DNA from: Penicillium oxalicum
Taxonomy: Eukaryota > Ascomycota > Eurotiomycetes > Eurotiales > Aspergillaceae
Direction of reading: 5' to 3'
Assembly (NCBI RefSeq): GCF_001723175.1
Contig: NC_064655.1
Span: 2,170,001 to 2,234,000 of the forward strand
Length of the DNA stretch: 64,000 nucleotides
This document shows positions 59,439 to 64,000 of this stretch, piece after piece. Numbering within the stretch: position 1 is the stretch's first letter; each line of letters opens with the position of its first letter. The translations under genes and the position numbers were made by a program. A model generated the notes under the pieces. It worked only from the letters and a program-made list of their open reading frames with translations. It ran no database searches and was not told where the DNA came from.

Positions 59439-62400
59439 GACACGACTGGGGAGGATTTGTAAGGAGGCCGTGGTGAAGATTTTATGCGTATTGTAGATCT
59501 CTGGAGATTTTTTTTTCTTCGCCTTGTTGGCTTTTCCCTCGTGGCGGAATTCGAGAACGTAACGCGTCGTTTCTCGAAGGGCCAGACTCAATTTTGTGAT
59601 CGAGACAGGCTACGTGGATCAAGGGTTGCAGGTGATCTCGAGATGCTGCGTCTTGACTCGTGCGCCCGGTCAATACCGTCGATGATTCAGGCTGGGAAGG
59701 CGATCGCTGAACAAAGGCGGTCGCGACGGGACCGATGGATGGGAGCGCGGCGGGATCCTATGACGGGTAGAGTATGTTAGACTCGGCGACCAAAAAGAAA
59801 AGGAATTCATGTAGACGCGGCGATGCATCAAAGGCTGCTCCTTTGGTCTCGTGCAGCTTCGACCGCACTTGCAACGCTCGGCGCGCCGACCCGCCGACTT
59901 CCTCGTCCCCGGCGGGATCGCGCGCAGCTAAATGTGGAGAGACGGCCGGGACGCGAAAGCGATCCGTGCTGTATGAGAAGCGCAACGGGTGCTCCGTGAA
60001 GGGGGGCAGTACTTGAAAGCCGGCGCGTGGAAACTCCTCAGAGCAGGGTGTTGGGCATCAAGAGCCAAAGGCAAGGGTCGACAAAGCGCGGTTCGGCCGG
60101 GTAGCGATGTCACAGGCACTTTTGACCAGAGCCGCGGCGGATCCCAAATGCAGCTTGAATTCGCACGAGGCACAGAGCCAGTGGGAGGGGGAAGAGAAGG
60201 GGGTACCAACCGGTCACGGAGACCTGACGAGGACAGTCGGGGTTTCAAGGCCTACCGGGGAGAGTAGGAAGAGCGGCGTACAGGCGGAAAAAAAAGGTTG
60301 AGGAAGGTGGAAAGGAAAGAAGAGAGGAAGCTGAGAGAGAGAGGGGGGGGGGGGGAGTACAGCTGAGGCGCGGGAAGTCGGTGGGGAGGGAGAATCGTCC
60401 AGTTGGAGCAGGCGGAAAGGGCTGATCGTGTCGGGAGGTGAGGATGCAGGGACGGCAGCCTTATGAAAGGGTTTGGGAAGGAGAATGGGGGGTGGACGAG
60501 GGGGAAATACCAGCAGAGGAAGTCTGATTGGTAAAAGGAGAAGGGAGATGGTATCTTGGGCTGGTGGTAATCGATTAATAAAAGAGGACTGGAGGGTTCT
60601 CGGTTCTTGCGGTCGAGTATTAATAAAAGGGTACAATTATCAAAAGGGCCGAACAGGGGGAAAAAATCAAGGATGTGGCATCAATTTAAGCAGAGCGAGT
60701 TGAGGATTTTTGGGAAAGATTTGAGGGAGATTGGGGGAGCGAAGCATCAAGTTTGGGTGTTTGGGCGTTTAGGGAATTTAGGTGTGGTAGGTGCCACTGA
60801 AAGGGCGCCTAGAGTCCATTTCCATCGTTCGAGAAAACGAGGGAAGAAAAGAAAAAGAGATTAAAGAGATTAGTAAATAATAATAATCATCGAAGAGACA
60901 GCCAAAGAGGAAAGAATAAGGATCAGTAGTCACGCTGGGTGTTGATTTTTGATGATTATTGATTTTCTTTTTCTTTTTGCATGATTTCTCATTTCTGGAT
61001 TTCCGACCTTTCTCTTCTCTTTTTTTTTTCTTTTTTTTCCTTTCTTGCTTTTTGAGCCATTTGCAAAGGAGTTTCATGAGGTTCAGAGAAGTTGCCATTC
61101 TTTTGAGAGTCGTCTCTGCCGTCTGGGGAAACTCAGGGAAACTCACCACCTCCTGGACTCTGGAGCCGGGTTTCAGGAGTGTCTGCGACAACCAAAAGGG
61201 GGAGAGATGTGGTGGTCGTTACCAATCGTACGAACCGCACGCCATGCAGCAGAACGGTCCGCCGGGAGGCCTTCGCCGTGGGTTCGAGAAGGAGTTGGAT
61301 ACCAAGCTATGATCTGATCATCGCCCTGATCACCCACGGACGGATGCGATAGACAAGGGCATGGTCACTCAGACGAACGGGATCCGTCCAGATCTTCAAG
61401 CGGCCAACGATCGATAAACAGTGTCCCTTTTGTGTTCCTGGCCATTTTCGGAGAACCACGTACAAACGATCGAGGGGAAACGGGCCCTGACTAGATGGGG
61501 AACAGGCAGACTATTGACTTCCCGACGAGCGATCTTCACAGCCATCATAAGGAGATGCAAGGTATGACGACTCGTCTCGAGGTACCAACCCTCCGTCACT
61601 TCTACACCTCAACGCTGCATCTCCTTTTGCCTGTTTCCCTCCACCCCTATGATCGCATCACCATGGGGTGGTATTGGGACCCCTTTGGATCCTTTTTTTT
61701 CCTCTGCCACACATTCTCTCTCCCTCTCCCTGATGGATCAGAGGGATCATTCGAAATAGAAACACGCCTCCTCTTTCCAGAGATTCTTCCCCACATCGGC
61801 CGTATCCCTGTGTCATGGGTCGTCGAACTAGACGGAGCTTCCAGATCTAGCGTGCCCCTGAGTGGACACCCTCGAGAGAAGCGCTAGAAGGAAACGAGGC
61901 CGCACCAGAAGGGCTGAAAGCAAGGCCCCGTCATTTGGGCTCCACTGCAACGTGGGATCTTTTCCCCTTTCCTTTTCCCACATGCGAATCCCCTGTCCCT
62001 AGCGTCCCTTTTGGTGGGGATGCTACTGCTTTGCTGCATGGACGGTACGTGGCCATATCGTACAAATTACAATCCTCGAAATGGACAATGGATCAGATCC
62101 AAATGCCACCCGCTCATGAATTATGTGCTACAGATACGAGGGGAATCAGAAAGGAGATGTGCATTCTTAAGTTTCCACCGGGCTACAATCCGTGATGCTC
62201 GGTGACGGACGCCATGATTTGGTAGTCCAGGACACAGGACTGGTCAACCGGTCACGAACAATTTCCCTCCGAGTCCTGGGTCATGAGGTTGAACCAGTCC
62301 ACTAGCACGAGGGGACTAGCCTCAGTATGAAACAAGCACTGCGCAAACCGTAAAATTCCGGCGAACCCAGGGCAGGGCCCAGGGGAGGGCCCAGGGGGGT

Positions 62401-64000
62401 GGAGGAAGAGAGAGAGAGAGAGAGAGAAACAGGAAAAGGGACTGGGAGACCTATACCACAGAACAATGACGCACTTGGACCGAGAGAGGGCGGAGTGTCG
62501 AGAGAGAGAGTTGAGCATTTGGTCTGCAGTCGAGTTGAGGAAAATCAATTTCCTTGTTTTCGGTGGTCATGTGTACTGGTACAAAGGAGTACCGGTGTAA
62601 CAGGGGCATCTTCTCGGTCACAGTGACAATCCCTTCCCTGTCCCAAGTTCCAGTACCCGTTCCAGCGTACCCAACACGGTACCTGGACCCACGTTGGCAA
62701 CCCTCCCGAAATGGATCCAAATGCACTCCGGGTCCACGAGGACGTGGTCACTCAACCAGACCATTACCTAAATAGGAAAGAAGTGATCGGGCGGGCTGCG
62801 GGCTGCGGGTGCTAGCCTACACTATCACAGTATCCATATTGATACTCTCCTCGGTCCCGCTGTCCCTATATCCTCTCGTCAGTTTTTTTTGAAAATCGTC
62901 CACCTCAGCCATTGTGATTATTGCAGGATTCTCCCAGGTGAGGGTCTCGGAGGTGGCAGCGCTTAGATTTCTAGCAGACAAAGGGGGGTTTTTCCAGCTG
63001 TGCTATTAAACATATTGATAGTTGCAGGGCAAGGCGGTGTCCTTTGACTTCGATTGGACTCTTCGGCGATCGCAAATCAAGCAGGATTCTGCTACGGCGC
63101 CATTGAGTGGAATTTCCTTTGGGTTCTTTTTTTTTTGAACGAAAAAATCCCGAATTTCATTTGAGTGTCTCAGCTCCGGCCAGGCGTTCTGCTCTCTTCG
63201 AGATCATTGCCGGTCGAGGACGGTAGTCAGGTTGATCCGATGAACGATCTCGATGGGCGCGCGCCCAGATCAGGTAGCAGATGGTGCGCGCCACTCATGA
63301 CCAATACTCGAATGAGATTACAGGGTGATCATGACAGTCATCGATCCAGCCTGTGATAGTTCTCGGTCCAGCAATGGAGTGTAGGATCATACAAGAAAGT
63401 TGGAATCGGTCTTCCCGGCCGGTTCTTTCTCGGAAAAAATTACTCTTGTGTATACATATCTGCCTGACCGTTGGCAGAACCATGGATTCTGTCATCCTGT
63501 GTCCGCCGTGCGGAATGGAACCTCTTTCAAGGGGCGACTGAGCCGATCGGAGCTATGTTTCGGACCACAAGATGCGGCCGAAAGCAATGAGGAAAAAGAA
63601 AAAAAAAACAAGGTCGATTCTCGGGTTCGAATCACAAGCCGTGAGGTTGCTAAGTACAAGGGACGATCATCCTTCATCTCCGGGAGCCAGTGTCCAGCTC
63701 TGCCATCGTGTACTTTCCTCTGGGCGGATCTGGTAAAAAGCGGAGCCGGATCTCACAGGAGGGACGGGAAGGGCAACCATGAGCTATGAACCACGGCACA
63801 CGGCTTTTCGGGGATGCGTTATACCCACCAGGTTCGTAGGGATGGGAATCCGGTGGAATTGCTTCAATTGAGAAATCTACCGTCGACGTGGAGAAAAGAA
63901 GCCGTGGAAGATTGTCCTCGTGCTTCTAGAGGCCATGGAAGTCTACTAAGAAGGGAGGGTCCTCCGGCAACTTTCGGGCCCCTCATCCACGAGCTGGAGC
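59439..64000. other. Upstream region of the C2H2 gene, no supported gene
   Basis: About 4.6 kb to the window edge. The first kilobase or so is probably the 5' UTR and promoter of the C2H2 factor. It is rich in purine runs (for example GA runs near 60340 and 62408-62426). Open frames are short, low-complexity and overlapping. No RNA gene was recognised. Confidence 0.55.

Noticed and set aside
60214..60636. Pro/Leu-rich 140-codon minus-strand frame upstream of the C2H2 gene
   Set aside because: It is low-complexity translation of a purine-rich leader region with no domain.
63615..63645. Possible tRNA T-arm (ggttcgaatc)
   Set aside because: The flanking bases do not form the 5-bp T stem and no acceptor or anticodon arm is found around it.

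Overview
The window is nuclear DNA of a filamentous ascomycete, most likely a Eurotiomycete of the Penicillium/Aspergillus kind. The signs are short GT-AG introns (about 50-150 nt) in most genes, a highly reducing polyketide synthase, DUF3328 (UstYa-type) proteins and a Kex2-cut repeat precursor. No rRNA, tRNA, CRISPR array or intact transposon was seen.

Layout. (1) 1-1585: the end of a mitochondrial aspartate aminotransferase gene, a housekeeping left border. (2) 1987-37045: a secondary-metabolism region. It holds an ABCC-type ABC transporter (-), a seven-copy repeat precursor peptide (-), two UstYa/DUF3328 oxidases (+,+), a 12-TM MFS transporter (-), a highly reducing PKS with a C-terminal carnitine-acyltransferase-like release domain (-), an RTA1-like membrane protein (-), a P-loop sulfotransferase-like protein (+), a DHA2-type MFS drug exporter (-) and a BAHD-like acyltransferase (+). 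(3) 37321-42996: two housekeeping genes on the minus strand, a DUF155/RMD8-like membrane protein and the RNA polymerase II elongation factor ELL. (4) 43-64 kb: a very gene-poor stretch with only two supported genes, a small secreted cysteine-rich (knottin-like) protein and a four-finger C2H2 transcription factor.

Most interesting system. Positions 9512-16934 look like a compact dikaritin-type RiPP cluster. A secreted precursor carries seven near-identical 19-residue units, each ending in a Lys-Arg Kex2 site (except the last) and each containing the peptide SIYSKY. It is divergently transcribed from two UstYa-family genes that share exon structure and keep both His/Cys motifs, and an MFS transporter follows. 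UstYa proteins cross-link Tyr-containing cores in ustiloxin, phomopsin and asperipin biosynthesis, so the inferred product is a Tyr-Tyr (or Tyr-Ile) cross-linked cyclic peptide from the YSKY region. I do not recognise this core.

Directly beside it lies the PKS-cAT gene with acyl-transfer, sulfotransferase-like and export genes. This could be an independent polyketide cluster or could act with the RiPP; the sequence alone does not decide. No pathway-specific Zn2Cys6 regulator and no cytochrome P450 were found between the housekeeping borders.
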